Positions 1 through 13,600 of a stretch of DNA of 64,000 nt are shown piece by piece (position 1 is the first letter of the stretch; each line of letters starts with the position of its first letter). The notes below the pieces were generated by a model that was given only the letters and a program-made list of their open reading frames with translations, had not been told where the DNA came from and did no database searches. The stretch is from Pterobdella sp. o SKG-2022 (lineage: Eukaryota > Annelida > Clitellata > Hirudinida > Piscicolidae). Location: assembly GCA_964035795.1 (NCBI GenBank), contig OZ038322.1:12292038-12356037 (forward strand), given 5' to 3'. Position numbers and translations under genes: made by a program.

Positions 1-1017
1 GAGCTCTGCATGACACCCTCCCTAGCGTGGATGAGGTTGAGGTTACCTTTGAGAGTGTTGATCTCTCCATTGTGGGCTATCAACCTGCCAGTCACGATTT
101 TCTATATATTAAAACTCCAATACAAATTATTATAATATTATAAATAACCAATATGTTACAATAATGCAAACTGAAAAACTGATATGATTCGATTAAGCAA
201 AAACGTCAAGGTAATTAGTTGTTTCGAAACGCATTATAGGCAGCTATGATCGAAAAATTTCATTTTGAGTTTATAAAGCAAAAAAAAAATAATGTATTAA
301 ACAAAAATAACCTCTAAACTTTAGAATGGCTTCATAAAACCAACGTCATTCTTTTATTATTAGCTCCAACCCATGCTAGCATGGAAACCGACGCAAAACG
401 ATGTTGATTATTTTTTTATTAGTATCACAAGTATTACTTGAAAGATAGCAGTAGTAGTAATAATGGATAAAGCAACGATATCCTCGATCTTATAGCCACA
501 CAACCCACCTTTGCGGATGGGCTCTCTCCCAGGAAGGAAATGTGTTGGTAGAAAACCTCACATGCACCAAGGCCAAGTGTGCCTTGTAGTTTGGGTCGTT
601 TAAATCTTTGAAGTATGTCCACAGCTGTTTGGTGCTCAACCAGCCCTAAAAATGATGTGCGCTTATGTTGACAATGTGGTTTAATTAAAAATAGATTAAG
701 GAACCAAGTCGATCAGATATGTTTGCTAGATTTATGAATGTGAGCTCAAAAATATAAATAGGTTGTTGAATGTTTAAATAACCTTTATTCAAATTTTTTT
801 ATAATCGTTAATAGTGTGATGAATCCTGAAATAACTCAAAAGGATTTTTATTGCAATGTTTAAAATCGGACCCACTCAACACGTCCTGAAATTTATTAAG
901 CAAAATATATACTGTCTATATATTTTCTGTTTCATTTAGGTAATGTTTATGTATTCAACTTTATGGACATTTTATGCACTTTCGTAACTTTATTATTTAA
1001 ATGTGTCAAAAATTAAG

Positions 1018-1054
<37 letters not shown>

Positions 1055-4000
1055 AAAATGTATACAACTCTAATTTTCTAAATTTTAATTATTTATTGCA
1101 TTATTTGCAATATAACACAATGATTTCTGCTATAAAAAGAATTCATCTGAAAAAATAGTTCTAACAAATATTTTTCAAGTTTTTCGATAAGAATAATGTT
1201 TTAGAAAAATTTTTAATTTTTGAAAAATTGTTACATTTCTTTTTTTTAAATTGTAAAAATGTAAATTTAATTATTATAAATAATCAAAAATATATAAATG
1301 ACTCAAAATAAACATTCAATATATATTTCAAAAATTTAGGCAATATGTAAGTTATATACAAATTACAATGTCAAACAATGACTAAATATGAACAAACAGA
1401 AAAGTATATTAAAAATCTATTAACACCAAATAATTTATGATCTTTTTGAAAACAAAAAAACTTCATTTACGCTCAAAAAAAACGACAAAAAGTCAATTTA
1501 CCCTTTGCCGCAGATTTATAGCATCGAAAGGATTTCATATAGAAAACTTAGGCACTTTATGAACTTTTGAAAATATTAAACTCTGCTGTCGTAAAAAATT
1601 AATTTAAAAAAATGATTCATAAGTTCTGCACATTTTCATGCTTTATGGATTTCATAATAAAAATTTTTAAATTTTCATGAGACTATCTTACACCGCCCTA
1701 AGGTCGTGGTTTGAAATGAAGTATCTGTCATTGAGTGGATCACACACCAAAAAAGAAACCAAAACTTTAAAAATAGCAAATACTTTTTATAGAAAGTATA
1801 TTAGTGGCATTTTGCTGTGAAAACCAATTAAAATGACAAAACAATTTAATATTCACTCCCCACTTATATAAGCTCATTTTCTTGGCTTATTTAGTGATCT
1901 CACGTTGCATAGCAGCAATTGTTTTGCGCAGTTTTAAAAGTAATTTCGCTTACATCCTGAAGAAACCATTTTTAAATTTTTAAACCATTCTATAAAGAAT
2001 GTTACTTATAAACTCATTGAGAGACATAAAAACATAGAGATTGTACGCATACAGATAAGTTCCCTTGTCAAGGACGTACAAATGCACACCACAATGACCG
2101 TGTATTGATTTTTCAGGTGAGAACGACCTTTCTTTCACTTACGAAGAATCTCCATTTAACCACTTTTTCGATGGTTTTTTTCCTTATAAAACATTTATTA
2201 TTTAAATTTTTTGCTTTAAAAAACTAGATTTTATGAGACATGGTATATTTTTTTAAACTTTAATTTTTTACAAAAACATTTTTTTCATAAAAAAAAACGT
2301 TTTTTTTTCAATTTTTTAGATAATCTATATTAAAATTGAATCTAAAAAAATGTTTGTTACAGGTAATGTGTGTAATTGGAAAATATACATATTGCCTGAA
2401 AAATATTTGACTGTTTCATTTGCGACGAAATTTTTAAGACTGTAAAAAAAATTATATATATTTTTGCAAACTTTGTTTTAGGTTATACTGTAAAACTGTG
2501 AATTTTTGAACATTTATTTTGCAAAACAATTTTACTTATTTGCGCTATTTATTTATTGAACTATGTCATTATTTTCATCAAACTATATTATTCTACGCAT
2601 GACGTCAACTGCCTTCAACTTAGCTCTTGTAGCTACAGATCGCTTTTCTGGTTATAACTTCGACGATAGTTTCTAGTATCGTTGTCAACTAAACGGATAT
2701 GAATCTAGTTGACTAAGGCAAAAGCGAATTGCTCAAATTTGAAACTTAGATCTCAATAATTTCGAATCTAGTATAATCTATTATGGAGGATGAACGCTTA
2801 GTGTGAACGAGATAGTAATGTTAATAGCTTCTATTCATATAGCGCTAAGAAAGTAACTGAAACGTAAAGATGAAGATAGATTTTATAAAATTTGAAATTT
2901 ATTTAAAAAGTTAAAATATGACTATTTTAAAAAACACAGAAATAAAAATGTTTTTAAAGAAAATTTTTAGAATACCTATACATACTAATTTTCAAATCAA
3001 ACAAGCTCAGTGCTCTTCTAAATTCTTGTTTTACTGTCATTGCATATCGGCAACATTTATTGTTTTTCAATCTTTTTCGAATAAATCCTTTTTTAAAATT
3101 TATTTAAACTTTATTTCAACTTTGGTATTATTGCTTTCATAATTCACCAAACGATTTCCTAATGACGACTTGAGTGAAATTTGAACAGCTTTAGATTTCA
3201 ATGCAATAAAAATTAAATCGAAAAAGCATAGAACCTTATTTGAATATGAACTAAGTGAAGAAAAAACAAAAATTCATATAGTTAAATATTGATAAATAAT
3301 TAATATATATTTTGATTGTAAGGTATCTCATGAAGGTAAACAAATGCAATGAGCTTTGCGTATAAGTTATTTTTATTTTAAAAAAATTATAAATAGGCAT
3401 GAATAAAAATTAGTCCACTGTGATAATCCCCTCTAAAAGTGAACAATAGAGTCATTAAACAAAATGTAGCTTGGAATACTCTTAATGACCACTATTAATA
3501 GCACCATAAGCATTTTAAAGCACTTTGAAACATTTCACCTTAAAAAAAAAAATTCGTTCTAGAAAACAACAAAACAACTTGGAATATTGCCAACACAATT
3601 GCGTTATTCATTATGATTATGGAAATTCCCAAAACAGCTTATAAATCCTATTGAAAACACGTGAGGTTTCAAATGAATTCACTCATGAATTAGTCATATA
3701 AAATGGATAGGGTTGATAAAGTTGAACTCATCGGAAAGTAGGCTCTTTATCTTGAGATTAGATCTCTACTAGTTGTATTTTTAAGACTTTATAACTCTTC
3801 TCAATGAGACAATAAAGACCTTAATCATCTATAACGGAGATATTGATATAAATATGTTTATAGCTTTTTAAGAACTCATGTTTTTTTGAACTTCATGACA
3901 GAATTTTAGTCTATTAGAATTTTTTCAAAAGATTTTTTTTGAAAAACTTTCTCAATATTCAGCAAATGTGCTCTTGATATGATATAAAATTTTACGCTAT

Positions 4001-6893
4001 TTAGATCATATATAAACGCAAAAATTTAAAGAACAACATAACATAATACACTAAAAATATTAAGAGAATAGCAGCATCAACTGAAAAAGTTTAATAAAGG
4101 CAAAGATATTCAACAAGAGATAACCTTGTAGACAATAGTGTCAGTGTTGAGCGAGCAAATGTAAAACCTTATGCCAGTCTCCACGGCGAGCCTGTTGGAA
4201 GCTACCTTACGAAGCATAAACACCTGGTGATTACAATTATGAAGTGAAACCAATCGGAGCTTCGTAATGCGTCAATTAGCTCACACCTCAATTAGAGCAA
4301 TTGAGTGGAAGATGGGGCTTTATATCAAAAAAATATTTGATTATAAATTAAAACGAAAATACTTTCAAATCAACCTAAAATTATCATTAGATTTTTTGAA
4401 TATTAATAAAAGCGTTTTATTCAAATTAAGAGTAATTATTCGATTATTGATTTTCAAATAGAGCATACAAGGTGCCGTTCATACACTCTAAATGATGCAC
4501 ACGACATAAGGTAGTAATGATACGCTACATATTTAGTTAACACAATGAACGATGTAGAAATTGAAACCTTCTTTTTAAACACTTCAGTATCCTTATTCAT
4601 GCTTCCAGTCACAAACACCTAGGGGCGATTTGGTAGATGAATAAACAATCGAAAAATCAAGCTTTTTAAATGCTTTTATTTATATTTCTTATATTGATCT
4701 TTATTTTCAAAACAAAAAAATATTTCATCGTTAATTTCAATCAATTAAAAGTCCTACTGAATTTTTATTTTTTTGGATATTAGGCAACAACGCATTGTCT
4801 ATAAGCTGCAGTAAAGTCAAGTAGTACTGTTTTTAATAAAAATCTAATTATGGGAAATCGGTAAGAATGCGCTATTGTTATTCTTGTCTCAACATCAAAA
4901 AGCGAAAATAAAAATTTTCAATATCATGCAGCGGTCGTATCTGTTTGTGTTCTTATTCAAAGATACTATTCCCGTAAAACTTCAAAATTATTCAGTGACT
5001 TCATTATTAATTAAATACTTATACCACTTTAATTGTTTCAAATGTGTGAACTTATCTTATCTCAATAATGCCTCATGATTCATATCTGCAAACACAACAT
5101 TCAACCAGAAGACAATCTATGAGAGACTAATTGAGTGTAAATAAAAATTGAGTTTTATGCCACATTTATTATTTGCTGCTTAGGAGATTTGTCCAGTCGT
5201 ATTATTGCACACATTATATTACCAATTGATTAACTCCACTAAATATTATCAATATTTGTTTTCTCGAAAATCGAAGATGAGGTTACCTGTGTACTAACGT
5301 AAAACCTGCCAAAACAAATGAAACCAATCTTATCTCCTTTAATGATTGCGTGTTAGAAGAATCATACCAAAGATAATGTAACGGGATTTTTGCACATTAG
5401 TTTTTTGGCTATGGCATGTATAGTTTAGAAAAACAAAACCATTACTCAAATAAAGAAAAGACCTATTTAAATTTGAAAATGAGACTGGCTGAATTTAAAT
5501 ATAAAAATAACAACTCATTAACATATGTAAATAAACACCTGTCTAATATGGGGTTCTTTATTGCGGGCCATTTCACCGATACTAGTGTTGTCTGTGGGCA
5601 CTGTCCTCCAACCCAAAACCTGAAATAATCAATATATGCCATACACTTTTGTATAGCTAAGAGTGGTTTTTGCAGATTTTAATGAATTTTTAAATCAAAA
5701 CTAGGACATTAAACGTTTTCATCGTTAAAAGCATTTTTAAAGTAAATTTTAAATTATATTTTTCAACAGTTTGAACAAATGGGAAATTTCAAAAAACTCG
5801 GAATATCTTGATAAAACTATTTGAATGTTGTATTGATTGAAACAACCTATGTTAGTATAATGAATTTAATATTAATTATGAAAAATTGTAATATGACAAT
5901 AGATTAGCCAAAAGTGTCATTCATATCAACATATAAACGACTTTAGGTTGATTAATAAGTCAAATTATTGACAGGTAAGCATAAAAATTATATGTATTGT
6001 AGAAGTTAAAAAATTTCCAATAAAAAACTACAAAACGGAAATATTTCTTTGAAATGTTTTTTCTTATGAAATATGATTTGATTCATACTCGAAAAGATTG
6101 AATTTATATTAAAAAAATACAGCTTTTCATGAAAAACAAAGTAAAAAATTTGTAAAAACTATTACATTAAAAACCTTATATATGTTATAAATTGATGGAA
6201 TACAATGACATGATCATGAAACTTGCATATGACTCCAAATAGCTAAAAAAATATAAGTTAACTTACTTCCAATCCGAGTTCAACAGCAATTTGTTGAAAT
6301 CGATCCTCTACAATTTTGCTTTTACTTAAATCTTTGTCTGTGAATATAATACCCGTGGCATACTGGCCAGTAGCAGGTAGTGTCACTGGATGATCAAAAG
6401 AGCTGAGAAGTTTGAAAAGTATATTGAAGCACAAATTCAATACAAAAGTTATTTCAGACGTTAGGTATATAAATTTGATGATACTTAGTGATTTGTATAA
6501 CAAATTATGATATTAATACATGATGTACATACTTTGGAGAGTGGAGATACAATTCATAAGGTATGCTGGTCATGATGCCAGCACCGTCGCCTGAGTCATC
6601 ATCCCCACTTATCCCTCCTCTGTGGATCATTCTACCTATCATTAACTGAGCATCTTTCAATACCTAGGTGATAGTGAATTATAAATTTTTTTCAACTTGG
6701 ACACATATAATTAATAAAGTGATACTGAAATTCATTTAAATCAAAATACTTAGTTGGAACAACCTTGCTTGATCTTTTGCCATCAATGCTGACTACAAAT
6801 CCCACACCACAAGCATCTTTTTCAAAAGAAGGGTCATACAAGCCTTGTTTTGGAGGAAGTCCATAAAGAGCATGATCCATATCAAAATGGTGT
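1..6893 (-). CDS. Glutamate synthase (GOGAT), N-terminal glutaminase part, truncated at left edge
   Basis: Glutamate synthase makes two glutamates from glutamine and 2-oxoglutarate. The window holds only the start of its N-terminal class II amidotransferase domain, which releases ammonia from glutamine. Exons read on the minus strand, in coding order: about 6893-6764, 6663-6533, 6402-6267, 5619-5539, 4223-4125, 645-509 and 84-1 (continues outside). All junctions keep frame. Visible motifs are GLPPKQGLYDPSFEKDACGV, whose Cys is the family's N-terminal nucleophile after propeptide removal; SGDGAGIMTSIP; VLGWRTVPTDNTSIG; RFYICSLNTDTIVYK; LALVHVRFSTNTFPSWERA; and IAHNGEINTLKGN. The first located exon may begin at an AG at 6894 or at the ATG at 6880, so an upstream exon is possible. 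Intron 645-4125 is about 3.5 kb. NADH-dependent GOGAT is known in several invertebrates; the synthase and flavin domains lie outside, so the electron donor cannot be judged here. Confidence 0.93.
646..4124. other. Long GOGAT intron without recognisable gene
   Basis: This is the largest gap inside the GOGAT gene. It is mostly AT-rich sequence with a (TA)n tract near 1020. A block at about 2590-2870 is noticeably more GC-rich and complex than its surroundings, but I see no coding frame or element structure in it. Confidence 0.6.
1018..1051. repeat. (TA)n microsatellite
   Basis: About 30 bases of uninterrupted TA dinucleotides inside the long GOGAT intron. Confidence 0.95.
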
Positions 6894-7686
6894 CTAGAAG
6901 TTGATGAAAAAACTTTAAAATTTTGTATATAAAAAGTTAGTTCAAATTTTTATTGGTTACATCAATGACTATTACCTTTGGTAAAAAATTTGGGAATTCA
7001 AAATATGATAAAAACTTAAATTTAACTAGTTTTACAACAAGTAAAGTTTGACTGATTTAAAATCTTTTACTAAATATTTAATTTTTGAAGCTAAATACTA
7101 TTTATTACTAAATTAACAGTATTACAAAATCAAATGTCAGTTTTTATTTTATTGAATGAATGATATAAGTATAAATTAAATTATCACAAGTATATTTAAG
7201 AGCATGAATCATATTGATTTAATTTATCCTACTTATATTAAACACCGGCCACGTTGAAAAAAAAATTTTTTTATATTTTAAAACGGTACAATATTACTAC
7301 CTGCTAGTTTGGAAAAACTAAATCAGATAATTAAAATTTTAAGATAGACCTTAGCAAAACGAAACACAAAGATTAGAAATTTTGAGGTCTGCAGGTTTTA
7401 TTTATAGGTGTTACTACACCGTATGAGTAACTGATACAAATTTCATTTTTGTTTTTAGATTTTGACATACAAAAATTAAGGCTTCAAACAATGTAACATA
7501 ATTATATAGACTTTTTTTAAGTTTTTCAAACTTTCATGGTTATTGAAACTTAGAATATCTATGATCAAAAAATCGTCTGCCAAGCGTATGATATGGATAT
7601 GATTAGACCATTTTTCCTTCTAATTCAAAGATTAAAAGGTTTGGTTCTTCCTATATAAGTTTACTACATTTTAAATCAAATTTCAG
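6894..7686. other. Spacer between divergent GOGAT and TEX11-like genes
   Basis: AT-rich sequence between the first located exon of GOGAT (minus) and the first located exon of the TEX11-like gene (plus). It should contain the 5' ends and promoters of both, and perhaps an unrecognised first exon of each. No start codon or promoter element can be assigned with confidence. Confidence 0.5.
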
Positions 7687-10600
7687 AAAACTTTGAAGAA
7701 TGTGATAAAGTTTCTGAGAAAGAGAATTTCGATTTGACTATGCAAATACTTCAAATAAATTTAGAGGATATGAATCTATCAAAAATCGAAGATAAAGTAA
7801 TTTTTGAAAAATTATGTTTTTTTATCAATATTTTCAAAATTTAATTAACTGTTTAAAGGAGAAAATTGAGCTTCAAACTTGTGCATTAGATGTGTGGAAT
7901 AAAACCCTCAATGAACGCGTAAACGCTACTGTGAATAAACTTCAATTAAATGAAAGTATGCAACTTCAAAAAATCGCTCTTAAATGATATACGCAAATGA
8001 CATTTCAGTAATGTGCTACTTCACAAAGCTTCTGTTCATATTGAACGACCCCTTCCATGAAATACCAAAAATTGAGGAGTTTTTAAAAGTTTCTTCCCAT
8101 TTAATTCAATTTTAATATTGAAGTTACTAATTAAACCATATAAATTTTTTTATTTCGAATTGAAACTATACTTTTATATTCATTCAAATGAAAACACTTT
8201 TAGGAGTTTGTTTTATTCCACGAAGCTTTTCGTAAGATGAACTTACATTATCAAATGGAGGTACAAATACTTATGTTTGTACCTCAACTTGATAATGTAA
8301 GTTCATCTTACGAAAAGCTTCGTGGAATAAAATAAACTCCTAAAAGTGTTTTCATTTGAATATTTACGTTCGGCTCGAAGAATTGAAATTTTATATTTAT
8401 AATTTTAAAAATATAGTTTTAAATTCTTACTAATTTTTTACACCAGATGTGCTTGAAGACGGTGAAAAAATCTTTAGGTTTGAAATGTTCATCTATTGCC
8501 TGTTAATTCACTATTGTCCATAAAAAATTAACTATCCTTACGGGTGAAAAGCTGAAGAAATGCTAGAGCACAGCGAAGAAGGACTGATTCTTTATCAAAA
8601 AGTGTGTACAATGTTAATAACATAAGTTTGAAAATGAACTGATAAGGGAGCATGCAACTTTAAATGCTTTGAACTTTATCATGGAAATTTATTAATATTA
8701 ATTAATAAAATGGTATTTGTATCAGACTTATTTTGAAATTGCAAATTTTAAAAAAAAATTGAACATGATTTTTAGACATTGGAACAATTCAACGTTTCCA
8801 TCAGAAGTTCTACATGCATCAATGTGCGTAATGATAACAGCCTCAAACTGCACTCCATCCTTTTGAGAGTCTTAGCTCTTGAATTGGTTCTCGCACTTAT
8901 AATATTTTTCAGCATATATTGTTTGCTTTCTTAAATCACTTTGTTTTATCCAGAACTTATTGAAAGACAAAGAAACGCAAAATTATGAAGAGTTGGTGGA
9001 TGTTTATAGCCAACTTGAAAAGTTTAAGGTATTATATTGAAATTTTTGATGGTTAAAGCATATCATGTTCAAAGATGAAAGTAATTTAATACTAATTCAT
9101 GCAACTTCCCGCTGTGCCATCAACATGGACTTTTAAAAAATAAAATCCAATTTAAACTTTTTCATGAATAACTATAGGATTTCCACATTCTTAATGTGAG
9201 AAATGAGTCTTCAAGGTGGGCGAATGATGCTGTTTCCATGCTTGAGTAACTATTCATCTTTAATCTTTTGTTGTTTTGCGTCTCCGATGCACGTCGGCGT
9301 TATCAAAATTAACAGTATTTCAATTAATACAGTACACATTTTTTATTTTTGTATAAAGGATTGAAAATATAGAAGAAAGTATTGCCAAAGTGAGTCATAA
9401 AGCCATAATGAAATGTGTCGCAGTTGAAAGTTTCGAGAATGCTATAAAATGGGCCAATGTTTGCTTAAAAATTTTTGAAAAATCAAAAAACGCTTCTTTC
9501 CAGGTTTCAACTCTTATAATTTTTTTTCAAACATTGGTTTTTCAAGAAGAAGGATTCATTAAGCTTTGTATTTCGTTTAAATAGGCTAGCATGTTACGTT
9601 TGTTGACAAGGTTACATTACGAATGGTCATTAGAGTTGAAAAGAAGTGATGAAGTCAAGGCTGCTGAATGCTTGGTTCAGGCTGGAAACCTAATCGAAAA
9701 GGCAAACATGGTATTAAACTTCAAAATTGAGAATGCTCTGAGTTTGAGAATATAAATTGATGCCAATAATTTATGATATGCCATTACGATTATATTTGAT
9801 AATAATTTAATGACTATGATAATGATGACAACCGATTATTGTTTGCATGATTGAAACCCAAAAATGTTTATCGTTAAGACGTTCAAGTGTTCTCTGGGAT
9901 CTTATTGGAGGTTGCTGATCCACGTGGCTTCTGATGCCTGCTCCAACGTCACCATATGCAAAGGTCGTTTATCCATTATTTCATTCTTCAGTTCAATCGG
10001 TTGAGACAATTCAAAAAGTAGTCCTACAACCAAAGCCGGTATTGCTTTCAGTGAAAACTGGTAGTTTATTTAAATTTCACTAACATTGATGTGTAATTAC
10101 AAAACCACTGCAGATTTTGTACAGCTTCTAGTGCAGCCGATAAGTATCAAAACGGTTGTTAGTGCAGTGGCTCACCTACATCAACGATCACTGTTTGTAG
10201 TGTTGTCATTTACTTTTAGCATTATTACTAGCTTCAATTTTTATTAGAAAACATCATCCATCGGCGTATCTTACCAACGCCAAATCCAAAACTCTAGCAA
10301 TTAATATCTTATGCTTTATCAAATGGGAAAAATCACCACTTTATAAGCCATAAATTCAAACTAAAAACTATGAGCAAACAGAGGTCACGTGGTGAGTGAG
10401 GTGATTCAAAACTTTTTAACTGGGGAGTCTTTCTGCTCACTGAACACTGAGAGCCAGGCATGTATGACTTGGTTATGTCTCTCCACTGCATGTCAGAATG
10501 GGTCGTTGTGTTCTCTAAAGAAACTGACCCTTCATATTGAACAATATCCAGGTTTGTTATTGCTGTTGTGGGTTGGTATTTGATCGATCAAGTGCTGTGA

Positions 10601-13600
10601 TGTCGCTCCATTGTAAGAAGATACATCTACTTTATTTGATTGAGTCTCAGTAGTTTTTCGTGTAGTTTCACAAAATTTAATTGATATTACTCCTCAGTCA
10701 TTTCAAAAGCATTTATCTGAATGCACGAAAAGATAGTTATTTTATTTCAAAGGAGACATTCTTGCTACCATACCGCCATATGTTTTCACATCTACTTGTC
10801 GTTTTCTCCAAGAAAGATCTTTGCGCCATTTTGAGGTAAGTTCACAGCAAAATTGTTTTTCATGAAGTTATTCAAATAACTATTGTTTATTTGAACATGA
10901 ATCAAGCATTTATAATATAGATTTAACTTTTTTAATACTCCAAAAATGAATATTTAAACATCAAAAATAAATGTGTTCATAAGGAATTATGTTTTTTGAA
11001 TAAAAATAAATTCAAAGGTCTGTAACAAAGCATGTTCCAACAGGCAGAGAAGTTTATAGAGGCTTATGAGGTTTGTGATATAATAGGGAGGGTTGTGAGT
11101 ATGTGTGGCTCAACACAGACAGAGATAAATGACATCACCACCATCAAACGATTAAGTGTTCTGAACATCGATGATGTTAGCTGTTGTGTTTTTATGGTTT
11201 TATTTTTTTTTGTTTATATAAATTCAAAAAATCTTTTGAATATAGCAAATCTATTCTTTAAAAGTTGTAAGTAAAGTGAATCTGCTGACCACTCTCAGTA
11301 TAACGGGGGTTAAACATGAATTGAAATCATGGCATTTATTTAACTGTACTGAAAACTTTAACGATATCAGAATAATTACGTACAAGTTGTTCGGCCCCTA
11401 TAGCTCAATGGTTGAGCATTAGACTAATTATCTAAAGTTACCGGGTTCGATCCCGCGTGGGCCGACAATTAGTACCTGTTCCACAGTATGTTTTCGCTAC
11501 ATTAAATTTGTAGCAAGCTCTTTGAGCTATAAGGGAAAGCGCTTTATAAGTACTGCATTACATTGCATTATATTACAAGAAACTTTAAGGTAACTTCAAT
11601 CACAGACAGCATACTTGCTTGATAAGGCGTGGCATGGCTTAGTGGGAAACTTGATGGCTTTCAAGAAGGCACTCCTTAACAATGAGCCTTGTTAGTTTTG
11701 CAACAATATGTTTTACAATGTGTTTTAAGAAGGCAGTTTGAAGTTTTGAAACACTTGCATTGATGAGTTAGCTTTTTTTTGAATAATTTAATTGTCGTTT
11801 TTGAGTGATATTTCATCAAAAGCATCAAAAAGTTTTAGATTACTTGATCCTAATTATATATTTCCATTAAATTCTTCATATTCAAAAAAAACACTAATAT
11901 TTAAATTGAAACAGCCCTTGAATGGACACAAAAGGTGATAAGTGAGATGGAGAGAGATGAAAACTCATCCTTCATACTGAAAGTTATGGCTGATCTAGCA
12001 ATTAAAGTAGGCCTAAAAACTCAATATTTGTTTTCTATACGTTTTTTTTTCAAAAAGACTATAAAAGGACTTGATCAATATACTTTTAAAATGATTGCAG
12101 TATGAATCAAAAGAGAGTCTATTAATGATACTACAAGCCCTCGAACGTCTCTTAACTGGCCCTCATGACAGAGTCCCTTGCCTCATCAACATCATATTCT
12201 TGTCCTCCGCTGCAGCCAGGTGCTTCATGTGGTCATATCACTTCTCGTTGTCATGAATTTAAAATAATTAAAAATAACCGAATTTAAACTTAATTTCCCA
12301 GTATTGATGAAACTACTCTCAAAAGATATATGTGTGAAGGTGAAATTCTTTCTTCTAGTGTTTTTATAGCTTTGACTCATGAAACTTCTGAAAATTTTTC
12401 AAAGCATTCATTATGTAATAAAATATAAACTACAGCAGTGGCATTGTTGAATCTTATACCCCCCGCTGATGTCTCACTGGTTGATAGACTAATGAAACAC
12501 AGTAAAATATTTTTATACCCATGCTTTCAAAGTTTAGTAACTGAGTTCATTATAATAAAAAACGCTATAAAATTTCTCAATGCGTTATATAACTTCATAA
12601 TATTCACTCGAACTTGTTAGGTTCAACGTATTTGCTAATAGTTATTAAAAATCAGATAATCATTATGGTTATCTGATTGCTTGCACTGAAGTAATATATT
12701 TCACATAATGATACTCTCTTTTTTGGCACAGTTTGGAACACTGCACTTTCAGTGTCCCCATTGAACTGCATTGAGCTTTATGAGGCTTGTGACCAGGTTT
12801 ATAACTAATACCCATCTCAGCTATCTAAATTTGGTTTATGCGATTGAAAAAAGTACTACAAAAAAATGTGATATGCTCAGTAATACACAGAGTTCATTAT
12901 TGTGATATCCAACTTAGCTCATAAATAAATACATAGAAAAATATTTGACGCCAATACAACATACCACGGCAGTTGTTGAAACAGCTGCAAGACAGCACGG
13001 AGCATGAGGGGCACAAGTTCGAGTGGCACATGCGGAGAGCAACATGCCAATTGATGCTCGCTTCCGCCTCTCTCTGTGTTGCCTCCAATGACTCACAAGT
13101 TGCTGTTCATTGTGTTATCAGTTGTATAATTTTATCAGTAATTTCATAGGGTGTCTATTCGTGTAAGATCACTTTGAAAAATTATTTTTTTATAAATATG
13201 GAAATATTGTTAATAGTATTAGTCACAATTAAAAAAACGAGTAATAAGAGAAATTTTTCAGTGTTCTAATTTTAAGTTGTTTATTCTAAAAAAATATAAT
13301 ATATTGTTAATAGTCACAGTATTACAACAAAGCGAAAGATTCAGTGAAGAGGTGTGAAGCCTTGTTTGAAGAAGCAGGTCGGTATCCGTCAGTTTCATAA
13401 TTATTTTAAAGTAGTAATCCTTAATAAATAGATTCAAAGGTAGAAACAAATTCTTGTTAACAAAGTTGCTTTGCCAGTTAGAAAATGTTTTGTTAATAAA
13501 AGCGTTGTACTACTTATTAATAAAATTTGAGGGGTTAATTTTTTACGATACTTGTAAGTGACTTATGCTTTTTTCAAGTTGATAGTATAACTTCAATCTT

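Noticed and set aside
5281..5306. Exon-like segment with AG before and GTAACC after in GOGAT intron (FYVST)
   Set aside because: The frame needed to follow the upstream exon has a stop; the exon at 4223-4125 supplies the real conserved continuation.
11398..11465. Functional tRNA gene
   Set aside because: Acceptor stem is out of register, T loop is short and T stem mismatched; better explained as the head of a SINE.
12897..13096. Two overlapping minus-strand open frames, one Cys-rich
   Set aside because: They lie opposite a TEX11-like intron, have no splice or start context, and show no recognisable domain.
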